64,000 nt of DNA from QHXQ01 sp038322995 (GCA_038322995.1 JBBQGM010000006.1:31698-95697); one strand, 5' to 3'; numbered from the stretch's first letter, positions 9,416 to 21,090 are shown. A program made the numbers and translations. The notes: generated by a model not told the origin, from the sequence alone.

Positions 9416-9550
9416 CCCCGTCAGCTTGCTGCGGGGTCGCCGAATAGAAAAGATGGGAGTCCAGAGGGAACGATGTTCCCTTTGGTCAAAGGCGGGGTTT
9501 AATACCCCGACTGCGAAGCAAGGCGTGCGGAGCGTTAGCGACGCCGCCGA
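9416..9550. repeat. Three-hairpin intergenic element
   Basis: Within about 135 bases three small palindromes follow each other: CCCCG...CGGGG (9416-9436), GGGAAC-GTTCCC (9466-9480) and CGGGG...CCCCG (9493-9509), and then a GC-rich tail. No reading frame covers it. It looks like a dispersed palindromic element rather than a plain spacer. Whether other copies exist cannot be seen here. Confidence 0.5.
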
Positions 9551-9595
9551 AAATTTATTTCTTATTGTCTGCGCCGTAGAAGAATTGCTATTTGC

Positions 9596-9994
9596 TTAAA
9601 GCTCCTTAGTCTTACCAAGCTTTTGTATATCTTCGGCAGCTACCGTAAGCAGCGCAGTGCGGCGGCAATTGTCAGTGTATAAATCATCACTGTATGCATA
9701 TACCAACCATTCTTCATTTAGTTTGAAGTTCATTCCACACATGCCTCCCGGTGATGAGATAGTAATAAACTCCCCTTTGACTCCCTTCCAGTATTTTTCC
9801 ACCTTGAATTTAATAAGGCGTATGGCACTACTTTCCCTGTCCTTGATCTCAACAATCTCGCCAACAAAAACGGCTTTCGCCTTTCGCAACCCTTGACGCG
9901 GACTTTTTTTACCATCGCATTCACATGCACGTACGGCTGGTATGTTCAAACCAATCAAGCCTAACAAAGCAGATAGAAGCATTATTTGTTTCAT
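9596..9994 (-). CDS. Secreted TIMP/netrin-like (NTR) domain protein
   Basis: A 132-residue protein with a signal peptide (residues 1 to about 23) ending at a Cys-x-Cys pair (ACECDG), as in bacterial homologs of the tissue-inhibitor-of-metalloproteinase/netrin fold. The pattern VFVGEIVEIK, the strand FKVEKYWKG, and later cysteines in MCGMNF and DNCRR fit an OB-like barrel with disulfides. It would act outside the inner membrane. The role of bacterial NTR proteins is not established. Its DNA is clearly more AT-rich than its neighbours, which suggests later acquisition. Confidence 0.65.
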   Translation of the reverse strand: MKQIMLLSALLGLIGLNIPAVRACECDGKKSPRQGLRKAKAVFVGEIVEIKDRESSAIRLIKFKVEKYWKGVKGEFITISSPGGMCGMNFKLNEEWLVYAYSDDLYTDNCRRTALLTVAAEDIQKLGKTKEL

Positions 9995-10034
9995 GCTTTG
10001 CCTTTCATATGTTTAGTTTCACTGTGACGAGTTA

Positions 10035-10066
10035 GCCCGCGCCTTCCGAGTGGGAAAGGCGCGGGC
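10035..10066. terminator. GC-rich hairpin downstream of prkA
   Basis: GCCCGCGCCTTCC pairs with GGAAAGGCGCGGGC (one bulge). It lies between the prkA stop and the start of the NTR-domain gene. The plus-strand side is followed by GTTATTTATC; there is no clear T-run for minus-strand transcripts, so its use as a prkA terminator is likely but not certain. Confidence 0.55.
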
Positions 10067-10096
10067 GTTATTTATCATCGCCCTCTTTCGCCGTAA

Positions 10097-12037
10097 TCAG
10101 CGCGAGAGCAGCGTGCCGACGTAGGTCAGGAGTTCGTTGGCGCAGACGGGGCAGTAGCCGCCGTCTTTGACGAGCCTGTCCACGACCTCGTTGATCCGGC
10201 GCAGTTGGTCTGGGTCGGGCGTCTTGGCGGAGGTCGTGATCTTCACCACGTCTTTCAGGTCAGCGAAAATCTTCCGTTCAATCGCCTCTTTCAGCCGCTC
10301 GTGCGACGTGTACTCGAACTGCTTGCCCTTGCGGCTGTAGGACGAGATGCGGATTAGTATCTCCTGGCGGAACGTGTTCTTCGCGTTGTCGGAGACGCCG
10401 ATCTGTTCTTCGATTGAGCGCATCAGTTGTTCGTCCGGCTCCATCTCCTCTTCGGTGATGGGGTCTTTCATGCGCTCCTTGTTGCAGTAGGCTTCGACGT
10501 TGTCGAGATAGTTGTTGCAGATGGTGCGGGCCATCTCCTCGAACGAATAGACGAAGGCGCGTTGCACTTCGAGCTTGGCCATCTCGTCATACTCTTTGCG
10601 CGCCGCCGAGATGAGATTCAGATAACGCTCGCGCTGTTCGGCGTTGATGCCCGTGTGCTGCTCGAAGCCGCTCTTGATCGTGCGCAACGCGTCAATCGGG
10701 TTGATGCAGGTGACGCCGTCACGCACGAGCGCGGACGATAGGCGGTTGATGACGTAGCGGGGCGAGATGCCGTCCATGCCTTCGCGCACGGTGTCGTCCT
10801 GCAACTCGCGCACGTCCTTCGACTTGTAGCCCTCGACCTCCTCGCCGTCATAGAGTTTCATCTTCTTGACGAGATCAACGTTCGCGCGCTTCGGGTCTTC
10901 CAGCCGCGTCAGCACGGCGAACATGGCCGCGACCTTCAACGTGTTCGGCGCGATGTGGACGTGTCTGAGCGCCTCGGACTGATGGAGCAATTTGTCATAG
11001 ATGCGCTCCTCCTGCGACACGCGCAGGTTGTACGGCACGCGCACCAGGATGATGCGATCCTGCAACGCCTCCGACTTACGATTGCCCGCAAACGCGATGT
11101 ACTCGTTCTCGTTCGTGTGCGACAGAATCACCTCGTCCGCGTAGATCATCGCAAACCGGCCCGTCTTGATCGACTGTTCCTGCGAGAGCGTGAGCAAGCT
11201 GTAGAGAAACTTCTCGTCACACTTTAACATCTCGATAAATTCCATCAGCCCGCGATTCGCAATGTTCAATTCGCCATCGAAGCGATAGGCGCGCGGATCG
11301 CTTTCGACGCCGACCTCGCCGATGGTTGAAAGATCAATCGAACCTGTTAGCTCCGTAATGTCTTGGCTCTTGGGGTCTGAGGGCGTGAACGTGCCGATGC
11401 CGACGCGCTCTTTTTCGGCGAAGGCGATGCGCTGCACACGCACGTCCTCGTGCCGGCCCGCGTAGGTGTGGGCCAAGGCGTAGTGACACTGCGGGCAAAG
11501 GTCGCCTTCAATGTAGATGCCGTAATGCTTCTCGATCTCGGCGCGGAGTTCGTGCGGGATCAGGTGCAGCGGCTCTTCGTGCATCGGGCAGTCTTTGATC
11601 GCGTAGAGCGCGCCCGCCTCCGTGCGCGTCCACTCTTCCAGCCCGCGCTTGAGCAGCGTCACAATCGTTGACTTGCCGCCGCCGACTGGGCCCATCAAGA
11701 GCAAGATGCGCTTGCGCACTTCCAGCCGTTGCGCGGCCGATTTGAAATATTCGACGATGCGCGCGAGCGGCTCTTCGATGCCGAACAATTCGTGCGCGAA
11801 AAAATTGTAGCGGGCCAGTTCGTCGCGTGTGCCTTCGTTGAGCTTGGTCACACCGGCGGCGTGGATCATGTCGTTGATGCGCGCGTGCGAGAGTTCGGCC
11901 AGGCGGGGTTGCTGCGTGACTAGCTCGAAGTAGTCGCGGAACGTGCCCTCCCATTGCAGCGCGGCATGGTCGAGGCGCGAGCGTTCCAGCCGCTCGCTGA
12001 TGTTGAAAGTTTGTTTGCCATCCTGCTCTTCGTGCAT
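10097..12037 (-). CDS. prkA: PrkA-type AAA+ serine protein kinase
   Basis: A 646-residue, full-length PrkA (YeaG) protein. The N-terminal AAA+ domain shows a Walker A loop in LLMGPVGGGKSTI (about residue 120) and the family's GTFTPSDPKSQDITELTGS block; the C-terminal third is the PrkA kinase-like domain, ending with a CPVCANELL zinc-knuckle-like motif. PrkA responds to starvation and stress and partners with DUF444 and SpoVR proteins, both found downstream on the same strand. The start at 12037 fits family length. Confidence 0.95.
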   Translation of the reverse strand: MHEEQDGKQTFNISERLERSRLDHAALQWEGTFRDYFELVTQQPRLAELSHARINDMIHAAGVTKLNEGTRDELARYNFFAHELFGIEEPLARIVEYFKSAAQRLEVRKRILLLMGPVGGGKSTIVTLLKRGLEEWTRTEAGALYAIKDCPMHEEPLHLIPHELRAEIEKHYGIYIEGDLCPQCHYALAHTYAGRHEDVRVQRIAFAEKERVGIGTFTPSDPKSQDITELTGSIDLSTIGEVGVESDPRAYRFDGELNIANRGLMEFIEMLKCDEKFLYSLLTLSQEQSIKTGRFAMIYADEVILSHTNENEYIAFAGNRKSEALQDRIILVRVPYNLRVSQEERIYDKLLHQSEALRHVHIAPNTLKVAAMFAVLTRLEDPKRANVDLVKKMKLYDGEEVEGYKSKDVRELQDDTVREGMDGISPRYVINRLSSALVRDGVTCINPIDALRTIKSGFEQHTGINAEQRERYLNLISAARKEYDEMAKLEVQRAFVYSFEEMARTICNNYLDNVEAYCNKERMKDPITEEEMEPDEQLMRSIEEQIGVSDNAKNTFRQEILIRISSYSRKGKQFEYTSHERLKEAIERKIFADLKDVVKITTSAKTPDPDQLRRINEVVDRLVKDGGYCPVCANELLTYVGTLLSR

Positions 12038-12332
12038 CGCCTTAATACCTCTTAAAATGGCTTCGCGCGCGTGGATAGCGTGTGGAGAAGCACGCCTTGC
12101 TTATGTGTGCTACGCAAACGGGCGCGTTGACCGGTTTAGTCAAACGAACGGGCCCGCGCACGTGTTGGCAGGACATGGCAGTCGCGATGCGCCTGTGCGG
12201 CACGCGCGCTAATAAAGCGGCCTCATGCGCCGTCGCGATGGCTCGTCAGTCCTGCTGCTTTGCGATTGTCAAACAGATGTGCCGGGGGAGTCGCTGCAAG
12301 GGCGATTATAACACAGCGTCCGCGGGAGCAAA

Positions 12333-13280
12333 TCAATCGTTATTTTCCGCCGCCGCCAGCATGACGCGCGGGCGTAACTGCGCGCGGGCGGCGTCGTACA
12401 CGGCGATGGCAAGGAGCGCGCCCGCCGGGTCGTACAATTTAACTTGCGCGCCGTCCGGCCATTGTGGCGCACCGCTTGGCACCGCCGCGCCGTGCCGGAC
12501 GCGCCGCGCCGTGTCGGCCGTTAGATGCAGGCCGGGGAGTTCCGGGAGCGCCGCGTTGAGCGGCAGCAATGCTTCGGCCGCGCGCCCCGCTTCAGCCAAC
12601 TCGTGCAAGCGGTCAAGCGTGTGCGCGCCCGTCAACCCGAATGCACCCGCGCGTGTGCGCCGGAGCGCGGTGAGATGTGCGCCCGTGCCGAGATTTGCGC
12701 CGATTGATTCGGCCAGCGTGCGCACGTAAGTGCCCGCCGAGCAGACGACGCGCACGCGCAACGCGCACGTACCGTCGTCGTGCCGCGTGAGCAATGAGTC
12801 ATCCGTCGCTAATGCGGCTAACTCATGCACGACGACGCGCACTGCCTTGCGCTCGACCTCGACGCCGCGCCGCGCCAGTTCATAGAGCTTGCGCCCCTGC
12901 ACCTTTTTCGCCGAGTACATCGGCGGTACTTGCGCGATCTCGCCGCGCAAGGGCTGCAACGCCGCTTCAATCTTTTCCGCGCTCCAATCGGGACAAGGCG
13001 TGATCGACTCGCCCTCCGCCAGTCGCGGCGTGCCCGTCAGGTCGCCCGTATCGGTCGCATAACCAAAGCGGATGGTCGCCTCATACTCTTTCTCCGCGCC
13101 CGCGAGAAACTGCGCGAGCCGCGTCGCGCGTCCGACAAGCAAGACGAGCACGCCGGTCGCGAACGGATCGAGCGTGCCCGTATGCCCGACTCTGCGCTCG
13201 CGCAAGACGCGCCGCACACGCGCCACCACGTCGTGCGAAGTCCAGTCCGCCGGCTTGTCTATAATGAGTATGCCGTCCAT
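12333..13280 (-). CDS. truB: tRNA pseudouridine(55) synthase TruB
   Basis: A 315-residue TruB. The N-terminal KPADWTSHDVV block and the catalytic aspartate in GHTGTLDPFATGVL (about residue 40) are intact, as is the MYSAKKVQGRKLYELAR motif. It converts uridine 55 in the T loop of elongator tRNAs to pseudouridine. The C-terminal part (after residue 230) is a PUA-like domain. A palindromic AT-rich repeat lies immediately upstream, and recX starts divergently 90 bases away. Confidence 0.95.
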   Translation of the reverse strand: MDGILIIDKPADWTSHDVVARVRRVLRERRVGHTGTLDPFATGVLVLLVGRATRLAQFLAGAEKEYEATIRFGYATDTGDLTGTPRLAEGESITPCPDWSAEKIEAALQPLRGEIAQVPPMYSAKKVQGRKLYELARRGVEVERKAVRVVVHELAALATDDSLLTRHDDGTCALRVRVVCSAGTYVRTLAESIGANLGTGAHLTALRRTRAGAFGLTGAHTLDRLHELAEAGRAAEALLPLNAALPELPGLHLTADTARRVRHGAAVPSGAPQWPDGAQVKLYDPAGALLAIAVYDAARAQLRPRVMLAAAENND

Positions 13281-13290
13281 AAAGCTGATC

Positions 13291-13326
13291 GCAAATTTGA
13301 AATTTCAAAGCTCAAATTTCAAATCT
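13291..13326. repeat. AT-rich palindromic repeat before truB
   Basis: Contains the perfect palindrome TTTGAAATTTCAAA (13296-13309) and a further CAAATTTCAAATC copy, i.e. repeated seven-base units of the type AATTTCA in both orientations. It lies between the divergent truB and recX starts, so it could overlap a promoter. Its design parallels the heptamer palindromes elsewhere in the window. Confidence 0.6.
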
Positions 13327-13370
13327 TTTACTCGTTTGCGCCCGCGCGCAGGTTAGAGTAATGATACAGC

Positions 13371-13934
13371 ATGCGCAGATCAACGCGACGAAAGCCGACG
13401 GACATCAATCAGGACACGATTGAGGCGAAACCCAAGCAGCCTATTGACCCGGAGCGCGCCCGCACACGCACTTTGCAACGCGCCGTCAAATTACTGGCCG
13501 CGAAACCGCGCTCGCTGGCGGAGTTGCGCGAGCGGTTGCTAGAAAAAGAGTGGGCAAACGAGGAGGCGGTCGAGGCCGCGCTGACGCGTTTGCAAGAGTA
13601 TGGCTATCTCAACGACGAGCGGTTCGCGCTCGGCTACGCTTCGTATCGCGTCAAGCAAAAACCCGTCGGGCGGCAGCGGCTCGCGCGCGACTTGCAGATG
13701 AAGAAGGTTGACCGCGCCACGAGCGATCAGGCGCTCGACCTCGTCTATCAGGAGACGCCCGAAGCGGAGCTAGTTGACCGCGCAATCGAGAAACGCATCC
13801 GCCTACGCGGGCGGCCCACCACGCAGCAAGAAACGAAAAGCCTCTTCGACCACCTGCTCCGGCTCGGCTTCAGCTTTGATCTCATCATGGACAAAGTCCG
13901 CGCCGCGTCCGTCGCCAGCGACGAAGAGGAATAG
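13371..13934 (+). CDS. recX: RecX regulatory protein
   Basis: A 187-residue RecX with the three-helix repeats typical of the family: RTLQRAVKLLAAKPRSLAELRERLL, then LTRLQEYGYLNDERFALGY and a C-terminal repeat. RecX binds RecA filaments and limits strand exchange. The gene is separated from any recA in this window and stands before alaS, a frequent arrangement in other bacteria (recX-alaS). The N terminus is extended by about 30 polar residues. Confidence 0.9.
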   Translation: MRRSTRRKPTDINQDTIEAKPKQPIDPERARTRTLQRAVKLLAAKPRSLAELRERLLEKEWANEEAVEAALTRLQEYGYLNDERFALGYASYRVKQKPVGRQRLARDLQMKKVDRATSDQALDLVYQETPEAELVDRAIEKRIRLRGRPTTQQETKSLFDHLLRLGFSFDLIMDKVRAASVASDEEE

Positions 13935-13971
13935 GCAAAGCATTAAATCGAACCTGATAAGATCGGGCCAC

Positions 13972-14071
13972 AAGCAAGATTTATCCACGAACCCACACGA
14001 AACAAAACACTAACTTCTCTGGCCCTGCTTCGTGTTTGTTCGTGTGGATTCGTGGATAAATCTTTTTGCTT
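13972..14071. repeat. Large inverted repeat between recX and alaS
   Basis: Two imperfect arms of about 38 bases (13972-14010 and 14032-14071) built from units such as CCACGAA and CACACGAA are inverted around a short spacer. The right arm is followed by a TTTGCGCCTTTGCGTGA tract (about 14084-14100). No gene covers it. It could form a very long hairpin in the leader region of alaS. Confidence 0.75.
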
Positions 14072-14179
14072 CTGGCTTGTGTCTTTGCGCCTTTGCGTGA
14101 GACTTTCTTGCCCGTTTCGCCCGCCCGTCGCCTGCATGCTAAACTTTATCTTTCAGTTCAAGACAGGATTTGCAACATC

Positions 14180-17029
<2,850 letters not shown>

Positions 17030-17077
17030 GCTTGATTCTCACTTGAGCAATTTTGGGTCGGACTATTTAAGCCAGAG

Positions 17078-17139
17078 GGCATGGAGGCCGCACGGACGTT
17101 ACAGGGAAAAACCTGTGGTCTCCGTGCGGCCTCTGTGCC
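17078..17139. repeat. Inverted repeat after alaS
   Basis: Arms of 19 bases (17078-17096 and 17121-17139), pairing at 16 of 19 positions around the core GGCCGCACGGA / TCCGTGCGGCC, with a second small hairpin (ACAGG...CCTGT) in the loop. It sits between convergent alaS and the peptidoglycan-binding gene and may serve as their shared terminator. Confidence 0.7.
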
Positions 17140-17182
17140 TTCTATGGTTAAGCGTCTGTTGTTGGCGCACGCAAAGCGAAGG

Positions 17183-17551
17183 TCACATCGTGGCCTTCAT
17201 CATGTCTTTCTGCTTGTCTGTGAGCGGAATGCTCATCTTTTGCAGCGTGACGGCATTGAGCGTGCCGGTGACTTTCAGCCCTTCGGCCTCCTGATATTTC
17301 TTCAGGCCGGCGCGCGTGTCGGGGTTGAGTTTCCCGTCGGCGTCGCCACTGTAAAAGCTGCGCCCCTTGAGCAGGGTTTGCGCTTGCGTGATCTGATCTT
17401 TGCTGGCGCGAAAGATGGGGCCGCGTTTTTTGGTGGGCGCGGCGTTGGTGTTGGCCGCGCTTTTGGGCGCGGTGGAGTTGGCGTTTTGTCCGGCTACTGC
17501 ACTGGCGAAAGCCAGAAGTAGCGCGAGGACAGTGACGACTGATCTCTTCAT
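17183..17551 (-). CDS. Secreted peptidoglycan-binding domain protein
   Basis: A 122-residue protein with a signal peptide (residues 1-21, cut near AVAGQ), a Ser/Ala/Asn/Pro-rich linker, and one PG_binding_1 domain (about residues 55-110) with the diagnostic order YSGDADGKLNPDTRAGLKKYQ...LKVTGTLNAVTL. It probably binds peptidoglycan in the periplasm. No enzymatic domain is attached. It stands alone, convergent with alaS. Confidence 0.8.
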   Translation of the reverse strand: MKRSVVTVLALLLAFASAVAGQNANSTAPKSAANTNAAPTKKRGPIFRASKDQITQAQTLLKGRSFYSGDADGKLNPDTRAGLKKYQEAEGLKVTGTLNAVTLQKMSIPLTDKQKDMMKATM

Positions 17552-17882
17552 CGTTAGCTCCTTCTATTGTTGGCGCGCTTTGTGAGGCGCGGTTAGTTGA
17601 ACGGTGACGAGGCCGAGGCCCCTTGAGAATTTGAAGCGCATCTATCATACATGCCCTGTCAAGCCCCCTGCCGGCGGAACAAAGTAGTTGTGCCCATCAG
17701 CGGCCGCATGCTAGTGTGTAAATGCGCTCGTTGAACCGACGAACGCGCCCCGGACGGAATGCGCGAGCAGCATTCCAACTCATCCTCAACAAAACTTTCC
17801 ATGTGCGGTTTGAGCCAGAGACGGCGCGAGCGTCGCAGGCGTGCGCCTGCGCTCGCCCCAAGGTTATCCGGTATAAATTAGG
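17552..17882. other. Gene-free divergent gap
   Basis: About 330 bases between divergently placed cell-wall genes. It should contain promoters for both, but I see no convincing boxes, RNA gene or repeat in it. Confidence 0.6.
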
Positions 17883-18722
17883 ATGAAAAAACTTACCTTC
17901 TGCTTCAGTCTGAGTCTGCTACTGCTGGCAGGCGCGGCGACGGCCGCGCACGCGCAGAACCAGACGCGCTACGCTTACGACAACTTCGATTTTGTGGACG
18001 GCGTGCGCGTGGCAGCGCCCACCGCCCCCGCGCCGACACCACATAAGGTACGGCTGACGGCGATGCACCGCGCGGAGTTGAATCGGCTCAACGTGCCGAT
18101 TGTGCAAGCCAGCATCGCGCCGGTGACGACAGTTCACTATGGCCCGAGTTTGAGCATGACGGCGAGCCAATCGCTCGACGGCTTCACGACCGGCAACACA
18201 CAGGTGGACACACTGATCGCGGCGGCGGGTACGCGCAACGGCGTCGATCCCGTCTTGCTTTACGCGATCATGCACCGCGAGTCGTCCTTCAAGGCGGGCG
18301 CGATCTCGCCGAAAGGTGCGCGGGGCTTGATGCAGTTGATGCCGGGCACGGCCGCGCGTTTCGGCGTGCGCAACATTTTCGACCCGGCCCAGAACGTCGA
18401 AGGCGGTGCGCGTTACGTGCGCTTCCTGCTCGATTATTTTGGCGGCGACGTGCGCCTCGCACTCGCGGGCTACAACGCGGGCGAGGGCGCGGTGAACAGA
18501 TACAACGGTGTCCCGCCTTATCGTGAGACGCAAGAATATGTGCGGCTGATCGGCGCGCGTTACGCCTTGATGCGCAACCCGCAGACGGCGCGCCTGGCCG
18601 CTCCGGTCACAAAGACACAAGCCGTCGCGCTCGCGGAGGCACAACCGGCGAGCCTCGTCTATGAACGCAACGTGTACGCCGTGCGGCTGCCCGACGGCAA
18701 GCTTTTGTTGTTGAGCCAGTGA
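17883..18722 (+). CDS. Secreted lytic transglycosylase
   Basis: A 279-residue protein with a signal peptide (cut near AHAQN, residue 25) and a C-terminal SLT (goose-lysozyme type) domain at about residues 115-235. The catalytic glutamate is in MHRESSFKAGAISPKGARG, followed by GLMQLMPGTA and ALAGYNAGEGAVNRY. It should cleave peptidoglycan glycan strands in the periplasm. A short C-terminal tail follows the domain. A strong hairpin terminator lies 60 bases after the stop. Confidence 0.92.
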   Translation: MKKLTFCFSLSLLLLAGAATAAHAQNQTRYAYDNFDFVDGVRVAAPTAPAPTPHKVRLTAMHRAELNRLNVPIVQASIAPVTTVHYGPSLSMTASQSLDGFTTGNTQVDTLIAAAGTRNGVDPVLLYAIMHRESSFKAGAISPKGARGLMQLMPGTAARFGVRNIFDPAQNVEGGARYVRFLLDYFGGDVRLALAGYNAGEGAVNRYNGVPPYRETQEYVRLIGARYALMRNPQTARLAAPVTKTQAVALAEAQPASLVYERNVYAVRLPDGKLLLLSQ

Positions 18723-18782
18723 GCGAGTGGGTAAAATGAATCGGCGCGCCGTTGACGGACGAGCGCAGGCCGGGGCTACTTT

Positions 18783-18820
18783 AACAGGGGCGTTCATCGT
18801 GAGAGATGAGCGCCCCTGTT
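18783..18820 (+). terminator. Hairpin terminator after transglycosylase gene
   Basis: A 16-bp stem with one mismatch (AACAGGGGCGTTCATC with GATGAGCGCCCCTGTT) and a 6-base loop, followed by TTCAG. The annotated ATG of the next gene (18806) lies inside the right arm, which makes that start suspicious. Confidence 0.8.
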
Positions 18821-20413
18821 TTCAGTTGCCCGCGCTTTCGGTATGATGCGGGTGCGGCCGTGCGCTGCCGGCGCAACCTAACGTCTCCGTTTGGTGTTTA
18901 CTTGCACTTGCATTCCGCATCAGAGACCGAAGAGATCGATGGCGGGCCGCCGACAGGTGCGCAGCCTCGGCGCGCGCTCGTCTGCGTTGCCGCTGCGAGC
19001 GGAGTCAAACTGTGCGCGCGGCTCAAGCGCGCCGGCTACGAAGCGCAGAGCGCGTCGCCCGCCAGGTTCATCCGCGCCGCCCACGAGTTTGCGCCCGATG
19101 TCGCACTGCTCGAACTACCCGCCGGCCTGCCCACGCAAACGGACTTGGCCGGACTCGCGCTCGCCGCCCAACTGCGCGCCGACCCGACGACGCACGCGCT
19201 CCCGCTCGTTCTGCTGTTTCACACCGACGACGCGCCGCAACGCGCGGCCGCGCGCCAACTCGGCGCGGACGACTATTGCGCGCTCACCACGCCGCCCACC
19301 GAGTTGCAGGCACGGCTCGCGGCCTTGTTCTGGCGCAACGAGGCGGGCCGCCGCGCCGCCACGCTCGCCGCTGTCGCCGTCAGCGCGGAGATCGACGACT
19401 TCATGCGCCTGCTCGAACAAGTCCGCGCCGACATCGCGGCCGGCACGAACGGCGCGCTTGCGCTCGTCGCCCACGCACCCAGTTCAGCGGATGAACAGGC
19501 CTCGCCGGCCCACGCCCTCTCTGCCGCGCACGAGTTCTTCAAACTCAACTTGCGCCGCCTCGACATGATCGCTTTCTACGGCCCGACGAGGTTCATCGCT
19601 TATCTACCGCGCAAAGGGCCGGGCACGGCCAGCAGCACGCTCGCGCAGTTGCGCAACGAGTTCGTCGCCGCACATAGAGATGTGCGCCTACACTTCGGCT
19701 TAGTCACATTTCCGGCCGACGGGCGTGAGGTGGAGGCGCTCGTCGAGCGCGCGGAAGCGGCCCTGGCGGCCACACGCGGCGGGCAGGCAACATTGGCCAC
19801 GGCGCTCGCCGCCGAGCCGTATGCAGTCGCAGCGCCGCAGCCTCATACAGTACATGAAGCGGGGGAACGCAGACGGGCGCGGGCGGTGCGCGAGTCGCAG
19901 CAGACAGACTTGTTCGAGTCGTCGCCGCTGCTGGCGGCAGGTATGCAGTCCAGCGCGGCGCAGACGCTCGCGCAGACCGCGCTCGCCGCCGCCGCGCATG
20001 AACGTGAATATCGTGCGCGCGGCACGCCCATGCCGCGCCGCCTCTTGCTGACAGTCTCCGATGCGGCCCGCATGGCGCAGGTCAACCTGCTGTTGCGCTC
20101 CGCCGGCTACGAAGTGCGCGCGGCCTCCGACGCGCATCAGGCGCTCAATCTTTTACGCATCGAACGACCCGACCTGCTCGTATTAGATTTCGACTTGCAC
20201 GGGCTGGACGGCTTAGAGACTTTGCGGCGGCTACAGCAGCAGCACGACGGGCGGCTGCCGCTGCCCGTCGTGCTGCTGCTGCCGCCTGCGGCGCAACAGG
20301 CGGAAGTACGCGCCGCCGCCAGCCAACTCGGCGCACAGGGCTTCGTCAATCTGCCCTACGAACCGGCCGCGCTGCTCGCCGCCGTGCGCACGACCCGCAA
20401 CGCAACGCGCTAG
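18806..20413 (+). CDS. REC - degenerate GGDEF - REC signalling protein
   Basis: About 535 residues in three parts. The first receiver-like domain (about 50-170) has Glu (LLELPAG) where the phospho-acceptor Asp is expected. The middle domain (about 190-340) follows a GGDEF fold (RRLDMIAFYGPTRFIAYLP, then FGLVTFPADGREVEALVERAE), but the GGDEF signature is replaced by YGPTRF, so cyclase activity is unlikely. The C-terminal receiver (about 410-530) keeps an acceptor Asp in LLVLDFDLHGLDG. The start is uncertain: the ATG at 18806 lies in a terminator stem, and a GTG at 18860 is an alternative. The next gene follows 17 bases later. Confidence 0.75.
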   Translation: MSAPVFSCPRFRYDAGAAVRCRRNLTSPFGVYLHLHSASETEEIDGGPPTGAQPRRALVCVAAASGVKLCARLKRAGYEAQSASPARFIRAAHEFAPDVALLELPAGLPTQTDLAGLALAAQLRADPTTHALPLVLLFHTDDAPQRAAARQLGADDYCALTTPPTELQARLAALFWRNEAGRRAATLAAVAVSAEIDDFMRLLEQVRADIAAGTNGALALVAHAPSSADEQASPAHALSAAHEFFKLNLRRLDMIAFYGPTRFIAYLPRKGPGTASSTLAQLRNEFVAAHRDVRLHFGLVTFPADGREVEALVERAEAALAATRGGQATLATALAAEPYAVAAPQPHTVHEAGERRRARAVRESQQTDLFESSPLLAAGMQSSAAQTLAQTALAAAAHEREYRARGTPMPRRLLLTVSDAARMAQVNLLLRSAGYEVRAASDAHQALNLLRIERPDLLVLDFDLHGLDGLETLRRLQQQHDGRLPLPVVLLLPPAAQQAEVRAAASQLGAQGFVNLPYEPAALLAAVRTTRNATR

Positions 20414-20430
20414 GAGGAGTTGAGTTAACT

Positions 20431-21090
20431 ATGTACTGTGGCAACTGCGGCGCGGACATCCCGGCGCACCTGCGCTTCTGCACTACCTGTGGCGCGCCAA
20501 CCGACAACGAAGAGACGCGCGTGACCACGGAAGAGACGCGCGTCGCTGCGCCGCCGCGCCCGTTACTTGAACTCACAGACTGGCCGGCCAATAACGCGCT
20601 CCCGGCTGGCCTGTACCCGCCGCTGCAACGCACGGGCGATGACGAAGAGAACGTCATCTTCAGCGTGCGCCCGACCTTTCTATTCGTCGGCGTCGGCTAT
20701 GCGCTCGCCGCGCTCGGCGCGCTCCTGCTGACCGTCCTGCTCGCGCTCTACGTCAAACAGTTGCCCGCCGTCTACGCGCTGCCCTTCGCGCTTCTGCTGT
20801 TGCTCATGCCCGCGTGGAAACATCTCAAACGTAATGCTCTCAAGTACACGCTGACCGACGCGAAGATCGAGCTTGACGAAGGCCTCTTCACGCGCCGCAC
20901 GCGCAACATCCCCTTACGCAACATACAGGACGTGACCGTCGCCGCCTCGCTGCCCCAACGCATGCTCGGCTTCGGCAATCTGTTGATCGATAATGCGAGC
21001 GAACTGGGCGGCACGACCACAATGCAAAACATCCCCAAGCCCCGCCGCCACGCCGAACTCATCCTGCGCGAACTCCGGCGCTGGCACTGA
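20431..21090 (+). CDS. Zinc-ribbon and PH-domain membrane protein
   Basis: A 219-residue protein. The N terminus is a zinc ribbon with two CxxC pairs (CGNCGADIP, CTTCGAP); two membrane segments follow at about residues 90-110 and 113-128; then a bacterial PH domain (bPH2/YdbS type) with LTDAKIELDEGLFTRRTRNIPLRNIQDVTV. Such proteins are membrane-bound and of unknown role. A GGAGGAG (20413-20419) overlapping the previous stop region precedes the ATG, so the two genes probably share a transcript. Confidence 0.8.
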   Translation: MYCGNCGADIPAHLRFCTTCGAPTDNEETRVTTEETRVAAPPRPLLELTDWPANNALPAGLYPPLQRTGDDEENVIFSVRPTFLFVGVGYALAALGALLLTVLLALYVKQLPAVYALPFALLLLLMPAWKHLKRNALKYTLTDAKIELDEGLFTRRTRNIPLRNIQDVTVAASLPQRMLGFGNLLIDNASELGGTTTMQNIPKPRRHAELILRELRRWH

